Positions 23,046-32,779 of a stretch of DNA of 64,000 nt are shown in pieces; the first letter of the stretch is position 1, and each line of letters begins with the position of its first letter. Source of the DNA: Streptomyces zingiberis (GTDB lineage Bacteria; Actinomycetota; Actinomycetes; Streptomycetales; Streptomycetaceae); NCBI RefSeq assembly GCF_012034935.1, contig NZ_JAATEN010000026.1, positions 28,339 through 92,338 of the forward strand. Direction: 5' to 3'. The translations under genes and the position numbers were made by a program. A model generated the notes under the pieces. It worked only from the letters and a program-made list of their open reading frames with translations. It was not told where the DNA came from and ran no database searches.

Positions 23046-26000
23046 ATGTCTACTTCCACTCCCCCCGCCCCCGCCGACTTCACCGACCTCCGGGACCGGC
23101 TCTCCGGGCTGATGCTCCGCGACGAGCAGCGCCTCGGCCGGCGGCTGGACGGTGCCCGGCGCATCCGCAAGCCCGAGGCGCGGCAGGCGGTGCTGGACGA
23201 GATCGCCGCCGATCTGGAGCGGGCCGAGGCCCGGGTCGCCCGGCGCCGCGCCGCCGTACCGGCGATCACGTATCCCGAGGCGCTGCCGGTCAGCCGGAAG
23301 AAGGACGACATCCTGGCGGCGATCCGCGACCACCAGGTGGTGATCGTCGCGGGTGAGACCGGATCCGGGAAGACCACGCAGATTCCCAAGATCTGCCTGG
23401 AGCTGGGGCGCGGCGTCCGGGGCCTCATCGGGCACACCCAGCCGCGCCGTATCGCCGCCCGTACGGTGGCCGAGCGGGTGGCCGAGGAGCTGAACACGCC
23501 GCTGGGCGAGGCGGTGGGCTGGAAGGTCCGCTTCACCGACCAGGTGGGCCCGGACACCAGCGTCAAACTGATGACGGACGGCATCCTGCTGGCCGAGATC
23601 CAGACGGACCGCGAGCTGCGCCAGTACGACACCCTGATCATCGACGAGGCCCACGAGCGCAGCCTCAACATCGACTTCATCCTGGGTTATCTCGCCCAGC
23701 TCCTGCCGAAACGCCCGGACCTCAAGGTGGTCATCACCTCGGCGACCATCGACCCGGAGCGCTTCGCACGCCACTTCGCCCCGCGCGTCGCGGGAGCGGC
23801 AACGGCTGCCGCCACGGGAGCGGGAACGGCCGCGGGCCGGACGGCGGGCGCCACCGCGGTCCCGGCGAAGGGCACGGCTTCCGCAGACGGCGGGCCCGTC
23901 CCGGCGGGCGGGGACGGGCCGGAGGCGCCCGCCGCCCCGATCGTCGAGGTCTCCGGCCGCACCTACCCCGTCGAGGTGCGCTACCGCCCGCTGCTGGAGG
24001 AGGGGTCGGAGGAGGCGGACCGCGACCAGATCACGGCCATCTCCGAGGCCGTCGACGAGCTGACCGCCGAGGGCCCGGGCGACATCCTCGTCTTCCTCTC
24101 GGGCGAGCGGGAGATCCGGGACACGGCGGACGCGCTGAACAAGCGGAACCTCCCCGGCACGGAGGTGCTGCCGCTCTACGCCCGCCTCTCCCACGCCGAG
24201 CAGCACCGGGTCTTCCAGCGCCACGGGGGGCGGCGGATCGTGCTGGCGACCAACGTCGCCGAGACCTCCCTCACCGTCCCCGGCATCCGCTACGTGATCG
24301 ACCCGGGCATGGCGCGCGTCTCCCGCTACAGCCACCGCACCAAGGTGCAGCGGCTGCCGATCGAGCGGATCTCGCAGGCGAGCGCCAACCAGCGCAAGGG
24401 CCGCTGCGGCCGTACCGCGGACGGCATCTGCGTCCGGCTCTACTCCGAGGAGGACTTCCTCTCCCGGCCGGAGTTCACCGACGCCGAGATCCTGCGGACC
24501 AACCTGGCCTCCGTCATCCTCCAGATGACCGCGGCCGGGCTGGGGGACATCGAACGGTTCCCGTTCATCGACCCGCCGGACCGCCGCAACATCAAGGACG
24601 GCGTGCAACTCCTGGAGGAGCTGGGCGCGTTCGAGACCCGGCAGACGAAGGCGCGGGCCGAGGACGGCGCCGGGGACCGGGAGGATCCCGGAGACGGCGG
24701 CGGGCACACGGAGGGCCCGGAGACGGCGCGGGACCGGGAGGACCCGGAGGATCGGGGAGACCGGGGGAACCGGGGAGACCGGGAGCATCCCTCCGCCCCC
24801 GGCGCCGGCCGCCGGGGCGGCGGCTCCTCCCGGGACGCCCGCAAGCGGCTCACGCCCATCGGCCGCAAGCTCGCCCAGCTCCCGGTGGACCCGCGGCTGG
24901 CGCGGATGGTGCTGGAGGCGGACCGGAACGGCTGCGTCCGCGAGGTCATGGTGATCGCGGCCGCCCTCTCCATCCAGGACCCGCGGGAACGCCCCGCCGA
25001 CAAGCAGCAGCAGGCGGACCAGCAGCACGCCCGCTTCCGCGACGAGACCTCCGACTTCCTGACCCTGCTGAACCTCTGGCGCCACGTGCGCGAGCAGCAG
25101 AAGGAGCTGTCCTCCTCCGCCTTCCGCCGCATGTGCCGTACCGAGTTCCTGAACTACCTGCGGATACGCGAGTGGCAGGACATCTACGGCCAGCTCCGCC
25201 AGGTGGCCAGGTCGCTGGGCGTCTCCACCGGCTCGGCGGAGGACCCGGACGCGCCGGCGGACCGCGTCCACGCCTCGCTCCTCGTCGGTCTCCTCTCGCA
25301 CATCGGGCTCAAGGACACCGACGCGAAGAACGAGTACCTGGGCGCGCGGGGCGCGAAGTTCGCGGTCTTCCCCGGGTCGGCGCTGTTCCGCAAGCCACCG
25401 CGGTGGATCATGTCGGCCGAGCTGGTGGAGACCTCCCGGCTGTGGGCGCGGGTGAACGCGCGGATCGAGCCGGAGTGGATCGAGCCGCTGGCCGGGCACC
25501 TGGTGAAGCGGAACTACAGCGAGCCGCACTGGGAGCAGAAGCAGGCCGCGGTGATGGCCTACGAGCGGGTCACCCTCTACGGCGTCCCGGTCGTCGCCCA
25601 GCGCAAGGTCAACTACGGCCGGATCGACCCGGAGACCTCCCGCGAACTGTTCATCCGGCACGCCCTGGTCGAGGGGGACTGGCGGACGCACCACCAGTTC
25701 TTCCACGACAACCGGAAGCTGCTGAGCGAGGTCGAGGAGCTGGAGCACCGGGCCCGGCGCCGCGACATCCTCGTGGACGACGAGACGCTCTTCGACTTCT
25801 ACGACCAGCGGCTCCCCGATCACGTCGTCTCGGGCGCGCACTTCGACTCCTGGTGGAAGAAGAAGCGCCGCGAGGAGCCGGAGCTGCTGGACTTCGAGAA
25901 GTCCATGCTCATCAACGAGCGGGCGGAGGGCGTCTCCAAGGACGACTACCCGGACTCCTGGCGCCAGCGGAACCTGAAGTTCCGGGTGACGTACCAGTTC

Positions 26001-27362
26001 GAGCCGGGCGCGGACGCCGACGGCGTGACGGTCCACATCCCGTTGCAGGTCCTCAACCAGGTCACGCCCGAGGGGTTCGACTGGCAGATCCCCGGGCTCC
26101 GCGAGGAACTGGTCACCGAGCTGATCCGGTCGCTCCCCAAGCCGGTGCGCCGCAACTACGTCCCCGCGCCCAACTTCGCCAGGCGGTTCCTGGCCACCGC
26201 CGTCCCCGGGCAGGAGCCGCTGACGGCGGCACTGGGCCGGGAACTGCGGCGGATGGTCGGCGTCCCGATCGCCCCGGAGGACTGGGACCCCGCCAAGGTC
26301 CCCGACCACCTGAAGATCACCTTCCGGGTGGTGGACGAACGGCGCCGCACGATCGCCGAGGACAAGGACCTGGAGGCGCTCCGGCTCCGCCTGAAGCCGA
26401 AGACCCGGGAAGCGATCAGCAAGGCGTTCGACCGGGCCCGCACGGCCCCCGCCGGGGACGGCGGGAAGGACGGGCCGCCCGCCTCTCCCGTCCAGCGCAC
26501 CGGGCTCACCTCCTGGACGCTCGGCACCCTGCCGCGCACCTTCGAGACCCGCCGGGCCGGCCAGCCGGTCAAGGCGTACCCGGCGCTGGTGGACGAGGGC
26601 GCCTCGGTGGCCGTCCGGCTCTTCGACACGGAGCAGGAGCAGGCCGAGGCCATGTGGCGGGGCACCCGCCGGCTGATCCTGCTGGGCGTCCCGGTGAACC
26701 CGGTGAAATACGCCCAGGACAAGCTCTCCAACCAGGAGAAGCTGGCGCTCTCGCGTAACCCGCACGGTGGCGTCCAGGCCCTCTTCGAGGACTGCGTGAC
26801 GGCCGCCGCCGACCGGCTGATCGCCGCGCGGTCCGGCCCGGCCTGGGACGAGGAGGGCTTCCGCAAGCTGTACGACGCCGTCCGGGCCGACCTGGTGGAC
26901 GTCACGCTGGACACCGTCCGCGCCGTGCGTGAGGTGCTCGCCGCCTGGCACGCCTGCGAGCGGCGGCTGCGCGCCACCACCTCCCCCACGCTGCTGGCCT
27001 CGGTGGCGGATGTGCGGGAACAGCTGTCCGCCCTGATCAAGCCGGGTTTCGTCACCGAGCACGGGGCGCACCGGCTGCCGGACCTGATGCGCTATCTGGT
27101 GGCGGCCGACCGCCGGTTGCAGCAGATGCCGACGGGCGTGGAGCGCGACCGGAGCCGGATGGCGAAGGTCAAGGAGATGCAGGACGAGTACGCCTGGCTG
27201 CTGGAGCAGTTCCCGGCGGGCCGGCCGGTGCCGCCGGAGGCGCGGAAGATCCGCTGGATGATCGAGGAGCTGCGGGTCAGCTACTTCGCGCACGCGCTGG
27301 GGACGGCCTACCCCGTGTCGGACAAGCGCATCGTGAAGGCCGTCGACGCCGCCGCGCCCTGA
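23046..27362 (+). CDS. hrpA: HrpA-type ATP-dependent RNA helicase
   Basis: 1438-residue DEAH-box helicase. Walker A GETGSGKT lies at residues 103-110, then TQPRRIAART, DEAH in LIIDEAHERSLNIDF, SAT, and helicase-C VLATNVAETSLTVPGI and QRKGRCGRTADGIC. HA2, OB and the long C-terminal DUF3418 region of bacterial HrpA follow. Two low-complexity inserts are unusual: an Ala/Gly/Thr-rich one after the SAT motif (about 23785-23935) and a charged DREDPEDRGDRGN one before the HA2 part (about 24645-24835). Bacterial HrpA acts in mRNA processing and ribosome rescue. ATG at 23046. Confidence 0.95.
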   Translation: MSTSTPPAPADFTDLRDRLSGLMLRDEQRLGRRLDGARRIRKPEARQAVLDEIAADLERAEARVARRRAAVPAITYPEALPVSRKKDDILAAIRDHQVVIVAGETGSGKTTQIPKICLELGRGVRGLIGHTQPRRIAARTVAERVAEELNTPLGEAVGWKVRFTDQVGPDTSVKLMTDGILLAEIQTDRELRQYDTLIIDEAHERSLNIDFILGYLAQLLPKRPDLKVVITSATIDPERFARHFAPRVAGAATAAATGAGTAAGRTAGATAVPAKGTASADGGPVPAGGDGPEAPAAPIVEVSGRTYPVEVRYRPLLEEGSEEADRDQITAISEAVDELTAEGPGDILVFLSGEREIRDTADALNKRNLPGTEVLPLYARLSHAEQHRVFQRHGGRRIVLATNVAETSLTVPGIRYVIDPGMARVSRYSHRTKVQRLPIERISQASANQRKGRCGRTADGICVRLYSEEDFLSRPEFTDAEILRTNLASVILQMTAAGLGDIERFPFIDPPDRRNIKDGVQLLEELGAFETRQTKARAEDGAGDREDPGDGGGHTEGPETARDREDPEDRGDRGNRGDREHPSAPGAGRRGGGSSRDARKRLTPIGRKLAQLPVDPRLARMVLEADRNGCVREVMVIAAALSIQDPRERPADKQQQADQQHARFRDETSDFLTLLNLWRHVREQQKELSSSAFRRMCRTEFLNYLRIREWQDIYGQLRQVARSLGVSTGSAEDPDAPADRVHASLLVGLLSHIGLKDTDAKNEYLGARGAKFAVFPGSALFRKPPRWIMSAELVETSRLWARVNARIEPEWIEPLAGHLVKRNYSEPHWEQKQAAVMAYERVTLYGVPVVAQRKVNYGRIDPETSRELFIRHALVEGDWRTHHQFFHDNRKLLSEVEELEHRARRRDILVDDETLFDFYDQRLPDHVVSGAHFDSWWKKKRREEPELLDFEKSMLINERAEGVSKDDYPDSWRQRNLKFRVTYQFEPGADADGVTVHIPLQVLNQVTPEGFDWQIPGLREELVTELIRSLPKPVRRNYVPAPNFARRFLATAVPGQEPLTAALGRELRRMVGVPIAPEDWDPAKVPDHLKITFRVVDERRRTIAEDKDLEALRLRLKPKTREAISKAFDRARTAPAGDGGKDGPPASPVQRTGLTSWTLGTLPRTFETRRAGQPVKAYPALVDEGASVAVRLFDTEQEQAEAMWRGTRRLILLGVPVNPVKYAQDKLSNQEKLALSRNPHGGVQALFEDCVTAAADRLIAARSGPAWDEEGFRKLYDAVRADLVDVTLDTVRAVREVLAAWHACERRLRATTSPTLLASVADVREQLSALIKPGFVTEHGAHRLPDLMRYLVAADRRLQQMPTGVERDRSRMAKVKEMQDEYAWLLEQFPAGRPVPPEARKIRWMIEELRVSYFAHALGTAYPVSDKRIVKAVDAAAP

Positions 27363-27386
27363 CCGCCGGAGGCCGTCCGGCGCCGG

Positions 27387-27416
27387 TTCGACTGTCCGCC
27401 TGACCTGCTGTAGAGT
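27387..27416 (+). promoter_or_regulatory. Promoter of second tRNA-Asp
   Basis: TTCGAC, 18-bp spacer, TAGAGT, with the tRNA starting 37 bp downstream. The same TAGAGT -10 precedes the tRNA-Gly genes. Confidence 0.55.
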
Positions 27417-27453
27417 CTGGCTTCGCAACGCCGCGCGAGCGGCGACGCGGCAA

Positions 27454-27528
27454 GGTCCTGTGGAGCAGTTTGGAGTGCTCGCCACCCTGTCAAGGTGGAG
27501 GCCGCGGGTTCAAATCCCGTCAGGACCG
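27454..27528 (+). tRNA. tRNA-Asp (GUC), copy 2
   Basis: 75 nt, identical to 14999-15073. Anticodon loop CTGTCAA. Confidence 0.95.
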
Positions 27529-27539
27529 CACGATGTGAA

Positions 27540-27568
27540 GGAGCCCGTCCCCACCGGGGGCGGGCTCC
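27540..27568 (+). terminator. tRNA-Asp terminator
   Basis: 13-bp stem GGAGCCCGTCCCC with GGGGGCGGGCTCC (one G-U pair) and a 3-nt loop, 11 bp after the tRNA. Confidence 0.8.
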
Positions 27569-28076
27569 TCCGCGTATCCGGGGAAGCCGGCGGGGACGGC
27601 GCCCCGGTCCGGAACCCGCGCGCACGTCGACCTCGCCCTCCACGGGATCCCGGCCGGCACTACGCCAACGGCGGTACGGCGGCACCCGATGGGCGGTACG
27701 GCATGCGGCGTATCGGAGCCGCGAGGGCTCGTACGCGTGCGGCGGTGGAGGCCGGGACGCTGCCGCCGGGACCGGCACGGCACGCAAATCCCGTCAGGAA
27801 CGCACACGCGGCCGCCTGCGCCCCTCCGGCGGTTCCCACCCACTCCCGGCCCCCTCCGGCGCCTCGCGGGCCCCCAGCGGCGCCTCCGGCGCCTCATACC
27901 CCCGCCCGCGGGGGAGTTCCGCGGGAGCGGCCCCACCCGGCGCCAACACCCGTGCCACGCGGACCGGTTGGCCGGTATGCGATGCCCTCGGGACGGACCC
28001 GGCGCGGCCCCTGTTGACGGGCTCCGGGACCGGCGGTACCCAGAGCGAGGGGGAGCGGACACGTGGAGGCGGGCAC
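27569..28076. other. Gene-free G+C-rich region
   Basis: 508 bp with overlapping low-complexity frames only. One part (27783-27800) repeats the AAATCCCGTCAGGA 3' tRNA-Asp motif, so it may derive from an old partial tRNA duplication. Otherwise nothing recognised. Confidence 0.4.
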
Positions 28077-28271
28077 ATGACGAGATCCGCGAAACACGAG
28101 ACGGGAGCGCTGCTCCGGGCCCACCTGGCGGCCGCCGCGCGCTACCGCCACCTCACCGGGCGCTGCCCGGTCTGCCGGCGGCTGGAGGCGCTGGCGCGAG
28201 AGGAGCCGGCCGAGGGGCGAAAACCGCAATACCGCACGGCAGTTGAGACGGACAAGGACACAGCGGTGTGA
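28077..28271 (+). CDS. DUF6274-like small protein
   Basis: 64 residues: KHETGALLRAHLAAAARYRH then CPVCRRLEALAREE. It matches my memory of the small DUF6274 family found near bldC in streptomycetes, with a conserved HLT-x-RCPVC element that could bind metal. GGAGG lies 9 nt before the ATG at 28077. It is convergent with bldC; a strong shared hairpin lies between the two. Function unknown. Confidence 0.7.
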   Translation: MTRSAKHETGALLRAHLAAAARYRHLTGRCPVCRRLEALAREEPAEGRKPQYRTAVETDKDTAV

Positions 28272-28340
28272 CGGGTGTCACGGGGTGATTTTTCCCCAGA
28301 CGGGAAGCGCGGCGCGCCGACCAGGGCGGGAATTTAATAT

Positions 28341-28352
28341 GTGCAATTGCAC
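28341..28352. promoter_or_regulatory. Palindrome GTGCAATTGCAC in A+T-rich patch
   Basis: Perfect 12-bp palindrome directly after AATTTAATAT, so two AATT elements occur 10 bp apart. A+T-rich AATT direct repeats are the kind of site bound by BldC; that link is inference. Confidence 0.35.
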
Positions 28353-28476
28353 CTACGCTCCACCACCCCCGCGCCACTCCCCCGCACCCCACCCCGGTCC
28401 GTCCGGCGACCGGCCCCCACACAAACCCGAACAGGACCGCGCGCCTCCCCTGCGCCCGGCCGGCCCCCACACACAA

Positions 28477-28512
28477 CGATCGCGCTGGACCCGGCGGAGT
28501 CCAGCGCGATCG
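28477..28512. terminator. Bidirectional terminator between DUF6274 and bldC
   Basis: Perfect 14-bp stem CGATCGCGCTGGAC / GTCCAGCGCGATCG with an 8-nt loop. Confidence 0.75.
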
Positions 28513-28648
28513 AACGACGTGCTCTCGCGTTCACGGGAGCGGAGCCTGTAGGGGCAGGCCCCTTGTCGTGGGTGGGGTGGAGCGGGGCGCAGGGCGCGGC
28601 AGGCCGTGGGGGACCCGGCCGTGCCCGGCTGGGCAGGCGCTTCTCGCG

Positions 28649-28855
28649 TCAGCCCTCGCTTCGCTGCTGCGGGATACCCGCCAGCAGGGCGCGAACCTCG
28701 GCCTCGCGGTAGCGCCGATGCCCCCCGAGCGTGCGGATGGACGTGAGCTTGCCGGCCTTGGCCCAGCGCGTGACCGTCTTCGGATCCACGCGGAACATCG
28801 TGGCAACCTCAGCCGGGGTCAGCAGCGGCTCGGCATCAGGGGTGCGAGCGGTCAT
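28649..28855 (-). CDS. bldC: BldC, MerR-like developmental regulator
   Basis: 68 residues, exactly the size of S. coelicolor BldC: a single MerR-type winged helix-turn-helix (LLTPAEVATMFRVDPKTVTRWAKAG, then LGGHRRYREAEVRALL) with no dimerisation coil. BldC binds A+T-rich direct repeats by head-to-tail multimers and holds back entry into sporulation. The start is the ATG at 28855 behind GAGGAGG; the frame is open further upstream but without similarity. It is preceded by a long, relatively A+T-rich promoter region. Confidence 0.96.
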   Translation of the reverse strand: MTARTPDAEPLLTPAEVATMFRVDPKTVTRWAKAGKLTSIRTLGGHRRYREAEVRALLAGIPQQRSEG

Positions 28856-29633
28856 GAGCGGCCTCCTCGGGAGAACCGAACCATCACGGTTCTTTCCTCT
28901 AAATTCTGCACCTTGACCCACGTTGCCCGAAATGGCGGACGCGGGCCGAGTCGGTTATAGGACGAACGGCTTGTCCTCGGCACTACAACTACACCATCTG
29001 TCCAGCCGCGTCGGCCAAACCGATGGAATTGCCCTCCGAGGTGGCCAAGCTCGGCGGATCCCGATGGACCGGGCCAGAACGGACAGTTACCCACCCGTGA
29101 CGATCAGTCACACCGTGATCAGCGACCGCCGGTCTCACCGGGGAGGGCAGCGCACAGCGATCCGCCCGCGCACGGACGGATGGAGCACTTGCGTAGCTCC
29201 TTGTCCCATTTTGGCACGCAGATGGGGGAAAAGAGCAAGGGCCGTTTTAGTGCTCTCCCTCACGCTTGCCCGAACTTGCCCTTATGGCCCGGATCGCGGG
29301 GTACGCCCGGGAATACCCCGGGTGACACTCCCGTGACCGAGGGCTCATCCCCGCGTCCCCCGCGTCCCCCACATCCCCCGCGTCCGCGGCACCGGCGGGC
29401 CCGGACCGCACGCCCATCCGGCACGGCCGTCCAGCACGCCCGTCCGGCACACACACCACCGGACACCGCACCGCGTCCCGCGCCCCCGTGATCCCGCCAC
29501 GCGTGATCCCGCCGGCGGCGGGCCACCGGCCACGGGACGGGACTCCGTGGCCCGCGAGGCGCCGCCCGTGAGCCACCGGCCCCCGGCCACCGCGCCGTAA
29601 CCCGGCGCCTGTGCCGTGCCCCGGCCCCGGCCG
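28856..29633. other. Long bldC upstream region
   Basis: 778 bp without a supported gene. The first 430 bp (to about 29290) are clearly richer in A+T than the rest of the window and should hold the bldC promoter(s). The part from 29300 on is repetitive CCCGCGTCCCCC-like sequence. Confidence 0.6.
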
Positions 29634-30506
29634 TCAGCTGGCGAACTCCCGCTCCCGCGCCTCCCGCCAGCGCTCCACCAGCCGCTGGTAGACCTCGCCG
29701 GCCCGCGCGCCGTCCCCCGCGCGCAGGGCCTCCAGTCCTTCGGTGACGTCGGCGGCGGAGTGGTCCTCCGCCAGCCGGTCGCCGCCGAGGGCGTGCGCCA
29801 GGCCGCCGTAGTCCAGTTCGACCAGCGACCGCGGATGGAACTCCTCCAGCCACCGGCCCACGTCCTCCAGACCGTCGATCAGCGGACTCTCGTCCAACGC
29901 CTCACGCAGCACTTTAAGCCCACGCGCCACACGGCGTCTCGCCTCGACCATCGGGGTGCGGTAGCGGAGCGCGGGGCCCTCGGCCTTCTCCCCCTCGCCG
30001 GACCGTTCCGTGTACTCCCGCTCCTCGGCCCGGAAGAGCGCGAACCAGCGCACCGGCACATGCCAGGTGGCCGTGCGGATCCACGGCCGGGCGTCGGGGT
30101 TCCGCTCCAGCCACCGCTCGTGGTCGTCGGCCGCCTGCCGGCGCACCACCGGCGGGAGCGCGGCGTCCAGCACCGGGGCGGGCAGCGTGGCGGCCAGCGT
30201 CCGCAGCGCCTCCCAGCCCCGCAACCGGGTGCGCCAGGGGCAGACGCAGGTCACCCCGTCCACGACGGCGACGAAGGCGTCGCCGCTCTCGTGCACGGGC
30301 ACGGCGACCGGCGGGGTCGGCAGCAGGTCGGCGAGCGAGCGGCGGAGCTCGTCCTGGGCGGTGGGCGGGTCCCCGCGCTGGGCGTAGCGGTACCAGTGCG
30401 AGCGCTCCGGTTCCGGGAAGGCCGCCAGGGGCTCGTACACCCGCAGATACGCGGCGTACGGCACCTGCAGCGATGACGCCAGACCCACCCGCTCACTCCC
30501 GTCCAC
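29634..30506 (-). CDS. Conserved actinobacterial hypothetical protein
   Basis: 290 residues, no domain that I recognise. The N-terminus (GLASSLQVPYAAYLRVYEPLAAFPEPERSHW) and a central segment (VDGVTCVCPWRTRLRGWEAL, VRWFALFRAEERE, YRTPMVEARRRVARGLKVLREAL) look like a soluble globular protein conserved next to bldC and vdh in streptomycetes. GTG at 30506 (MDGSERVGLASS) is chosen; the open frame continues upstream to 30710 over low-complexity sequence. Divergent from vdh. Function not known. Confidence 0.8.
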   Translation of the reverse strand: MDGSERVGLASSLQVPYAAYLRVYEPLAAFPEPERSHWYRYAQRGDPPTAQDELRRSLADLLPTPPVAVPVHESGDAFVAVVDGVTCVCPWRTRLRGWEALRTLAATLPAPVLDAALPPVVRRQAADDHERWLERNPDARPWIRTATWHVPVRWFALFRAEEREYTERSGEGEKAEGPALRYRTPMVEARRRVARGLKVLREALDESPLIDGLEDVGRWLEEFHPRSLVELDYGGLAHALGGDRLAEDHSAADVTEGLEALRAGDGARAGEVYQRLVERWREAREREFAS

Positions 30507-30783
30507 GTCGTCGGGGTGCCGCCGGGCCGCCCCCGGCCGGTGCGGTCCCCCGCGCCGGCCCCCGCCCCGCGTTCCCGTCCCGTCCCGCGTGCCTGCCGGA
30601 GCAGAGCCTACGGACCCGGGTGGGGCCGGCTCGGCCCGCCCCCGCCGCACCACCACGGAACAGGTGTCTTCCGGCATTCCGTCCCGCACGGGTGATCCCG
30701 GCGCCGTCACGTCCTACTCTGTGCCTCAACAGCCCTCCCCACCCGTAGGAGGGCACCCTCCGCGCCTCTCGGGAGTCACCACC

Positions 30784-31902
30784 GTGACCGACGTGTCCCA
30801 CCCCACCGCCGCCGGCGACCCCGGCGTCCTGTCCACCCTCTTCCGCTCCGAACAGGGCGGCCACGAAAGGGTCCTGCTCTGCCAGGATCGCGAGAGCGGC
30901 CTGCGGGCGGTCATCGCCGTCCACTCCACCGCGCTGGGCCCCGCCCTCGGCGGCACCCGCTTCCACGCCTACGCCTCCGACGAGGAGGCCGTGCGGGACG
31001 CCCTGAACCTCGCCCGCGGCATGTCCTACAAGAACGCCCTCGCCGGTCTGCGGCACGGCGGCGGCAAGGCCGTGATCATCGGCAACCCCGCGCCCGCGTC
31101 CGAGGGCGGCGCCAAGAGCGAGGCCCTGCTCCGCGCCTACGGCCGCTTCGTCGCCTCGCTGAACGGCGCCTACGTCACCGCCTGCGACGTCGGCACGTAT
31201 GTCGCCGACATGGACGTGGTGGCCCAGGAGTGCCAGTGGACCACCGGCCGCTCCCCGGCCGCCGGCGGCGCCGGCGACTCCTCCGTGCTCACCGCCTTCG
31301 GCGTCTTCCAGGGCATGCGGGCCAGCGCGCAGACGCTGTGGGGCGCGCCCACGCTGGACGGCCGGACGGTCGGCGTCGCGGGGGTCGGCAAGGTCGGCCA
31401 CCACCTGGTCGACCACCTGGTCGCGGACGGCGCCCGGGTCGTGGTCACGGACGTCCGCCCCGAGGTCGTCGAGCGGGTACGCGCCCGCCACCCGCAGGTG
31501 ACGGCGGTCGCCGACACGGACGCGCTGATCCGCGCCGATCTCGACGTCTACGCACCCTGCGCGCTCGGCGGCGCCCTGAACGACGAGACGGTGCCCGCGC
31601 TCACCGCGCGCGTCGTCTGCGGCGCGGCCAACAACCAGCTCGCCCACCCGGGGGTCGAGAAGGACCTGGCCGACCGCGGCATCCTCTACGCGCCCGACTA
31701 CGTCGTCAACGCCGGCGGGGTCATCCAGGTGGCCGACGAGCTGCTGGGATTCGACTTCGAGCGCGCCCAGGCCAAGGCCGCCCTGATCTACGACACGACC
31801 CTCGCCATCTTCGAGCGCGCGACGGCCGACGGCGTCCCGCCGGCCGTCGCCGCCGACCGGATCGCCGAGCAGCGGATGGCGGAGGCGCGCCGCACCTCTT
31901 GA
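30784..31902 (+). CDS. vdh: Valine (branched-chain amino acid) dehydrogenase
   Basis: 372 residues of the Glu/Leu/Phe/Val dehydrogenase family. It oxidatively deaminates valine with NAD, feeding branched-chain keto acids to fatty acid and polyketide precursors. Substrate domain: ALGGTRFH, then GMSYKNALAGLRHGGGKAVI with the two catalytic Lys. NAD-binding fold: VGVAGVGKVGHHLVDHL (GxGxxG) and CALGGALNDETVPAL, CGAANNQLA. GTG at 30784; TACTCT at 30715-30720 may be the -10. Position beside bldC and DUF3073 fits the known streptomycete vdh locus. Confidence 0.95.
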   Translation: MTDVSHPTAAGDPGVLSTLFRSEQGGHERVLLCQDRESGLRAVIAVHSTALGPALGGTRFHAYASDEEAVRDALNLARGMSYKNALAGLRHGGGKAVIIGNPAPASEGGAKSEALLRAYGRFVASLNGAYVTACDVGTYVADMDVVAQECQWTTGRSPAAGGAGDSSVLTAFGVFQGMRASAQTLWGAPTLDGRTVGVAGVGKVGHHLVDHLVADGARVVVTDVRPEVVERVRARHPQVTAVADTDALIRADLDVYAPCALGGALNDETVPALTARVVCGAANNQLAHPGVEKDLADRGILYAPDYVVNAGGVIQVADELLGFDFERAQAKAALIYDTTLAIFERATADGVPPAVAADRIAEQRMAEARRTS

Positions 31903-32220
31903 CCCGCCGGCCCGCGCGTGCCGGGGCCGGAGGGCCGGGCGCGGTGCGGACCCGGCCCGCCGGCGGGTGGCGAGAGATGGCTCACCACCCGTCGGCAGGT
32001 CTCCCGGGGCCGGTCGGTACCATCACGGTTGACCAGCGGGGACGGATCACACCGCCGGTCCCGTCGCGGGGCGCGTCCTGTGGGCGACGTACCGTATGGC
32101 GACGGAAGCAGGTACCGTTGAAGACCGACGGGACGGTCTCCTCATCGAGAGCCGCCCCGGACCATGAACGCGTGTCAAGACTCTGGGGCCGTCGAGCCCC
32201 GCTATCGAGGGGGTCGAGCC
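31903..32220. other. Intergenic region vdh/DUF3073
   Basis: 318 bp. No gene; contains GGTACC-flanked, locally less G+C-rich sequence (32015-32130) that is probably the DUF3073 promoter and leader. Confidence 0.5.
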
Positions 32221-32478
32221 ATGGGGCGCGGCCGGGCCAAGGCCAAGCAGACGAAGGTCGCCCGCCAGCTGAAGTACAACAGCGGTGGGACCGACCTCTC
32301 ACGGCTTGCCGATGAGCTGGGCGCATCGACGACGAAACAGCCGCCGAACGGCGAGCGCTTCGCGGACGATGAGCCGGACGACCCGTACGCACAGTACGCG
32401 GAGCTGTACAACGACGACGAGGACGAGGACGACGGCCCGCAGGCCGGCGGCCACGCCTCACCGCGCCGCCCGGCCTGA
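32221..32478 (+). CDS. DUF3073 family protein
   Basis: 85 residues. The strictly typical N-terminus MGRGRAKAKQTKVARQLKY is followed by DLSRLADELG, then an acidic DDPYAQYAELYNDDEDEDD stretch. Small actinobacterial protein of unknown function, always close to purM/purF in streptomycetes. ATG at 32221 follows GAGGGGGTCGAGCC. The basic head and acidic tail suggest nucleic-acid or ribosome association, as inference. Confidence 0.93.
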   Translation: MGRGRAKAKQTKVARQLKYNSGGTDLSRLADELGASTTKQPPNGERFADDEPDDPYAQYAELYNDDEDEDDGPQAGGHASPRRPA

Positions 32479-32779
32479 ACGCCCCGGCGCCCGCTCCCCC
32501 AGCTCCCCAGCACGCACGCCGACCCGGTCCCGGGGCCCTTCCCGGACCGGGCTTTGTGCTGCCTCCGGCAGCGGCGCGTCCGCGGTGCGCGGCGGTCCGG
32601 GGCCGCGGCGCCCGCGGCCTCCCGTCCCGTCCTTCGCCGCACCGCGCGGGTGACGTCCCCGCCGGGGGGCCGTCACCCCGCACACCGTTCGTGCTGCTCG
32701 CGCCGCTCGTGCCGGTCCGGCCACCGCGCTCCCGCCGTGACATCGGGCGTCTCGGGCGTCGGGCGTCCCGGGCATCGGC
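32479..32779. other. Convergent spacer DUF3073/purM
   Basis: 301 bp, G+C-rich, no gene seen. Expected to hold terminators for both sides; no clean hairpin with a T tract recognised. Confidence 0.45.

Larger units (their letters stand above)
28272..28648. other. Convergent intergenic region DUF6274/bldC
   Basis: 377 bp. It holds an A+T-rich patch around 28329-28355 with the palindrome GTGCAATTGCAC and the bidirectional hairpin at 28477-28512. No gene seen. Confidence 0.6.

Noticed and set aside
22272..27485. 1737-residue minus-strand frame opposite hrpA
   Set aside because: Antisense shadow of the HrpA-type helicase; composition is typical of complementary-strand frames with no domain.
27783..27800. 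Third tRNA-Asp copy
   Set aside because: Only a 14-nt 3' fragment matches; no acceptor stem or anticodon arm.
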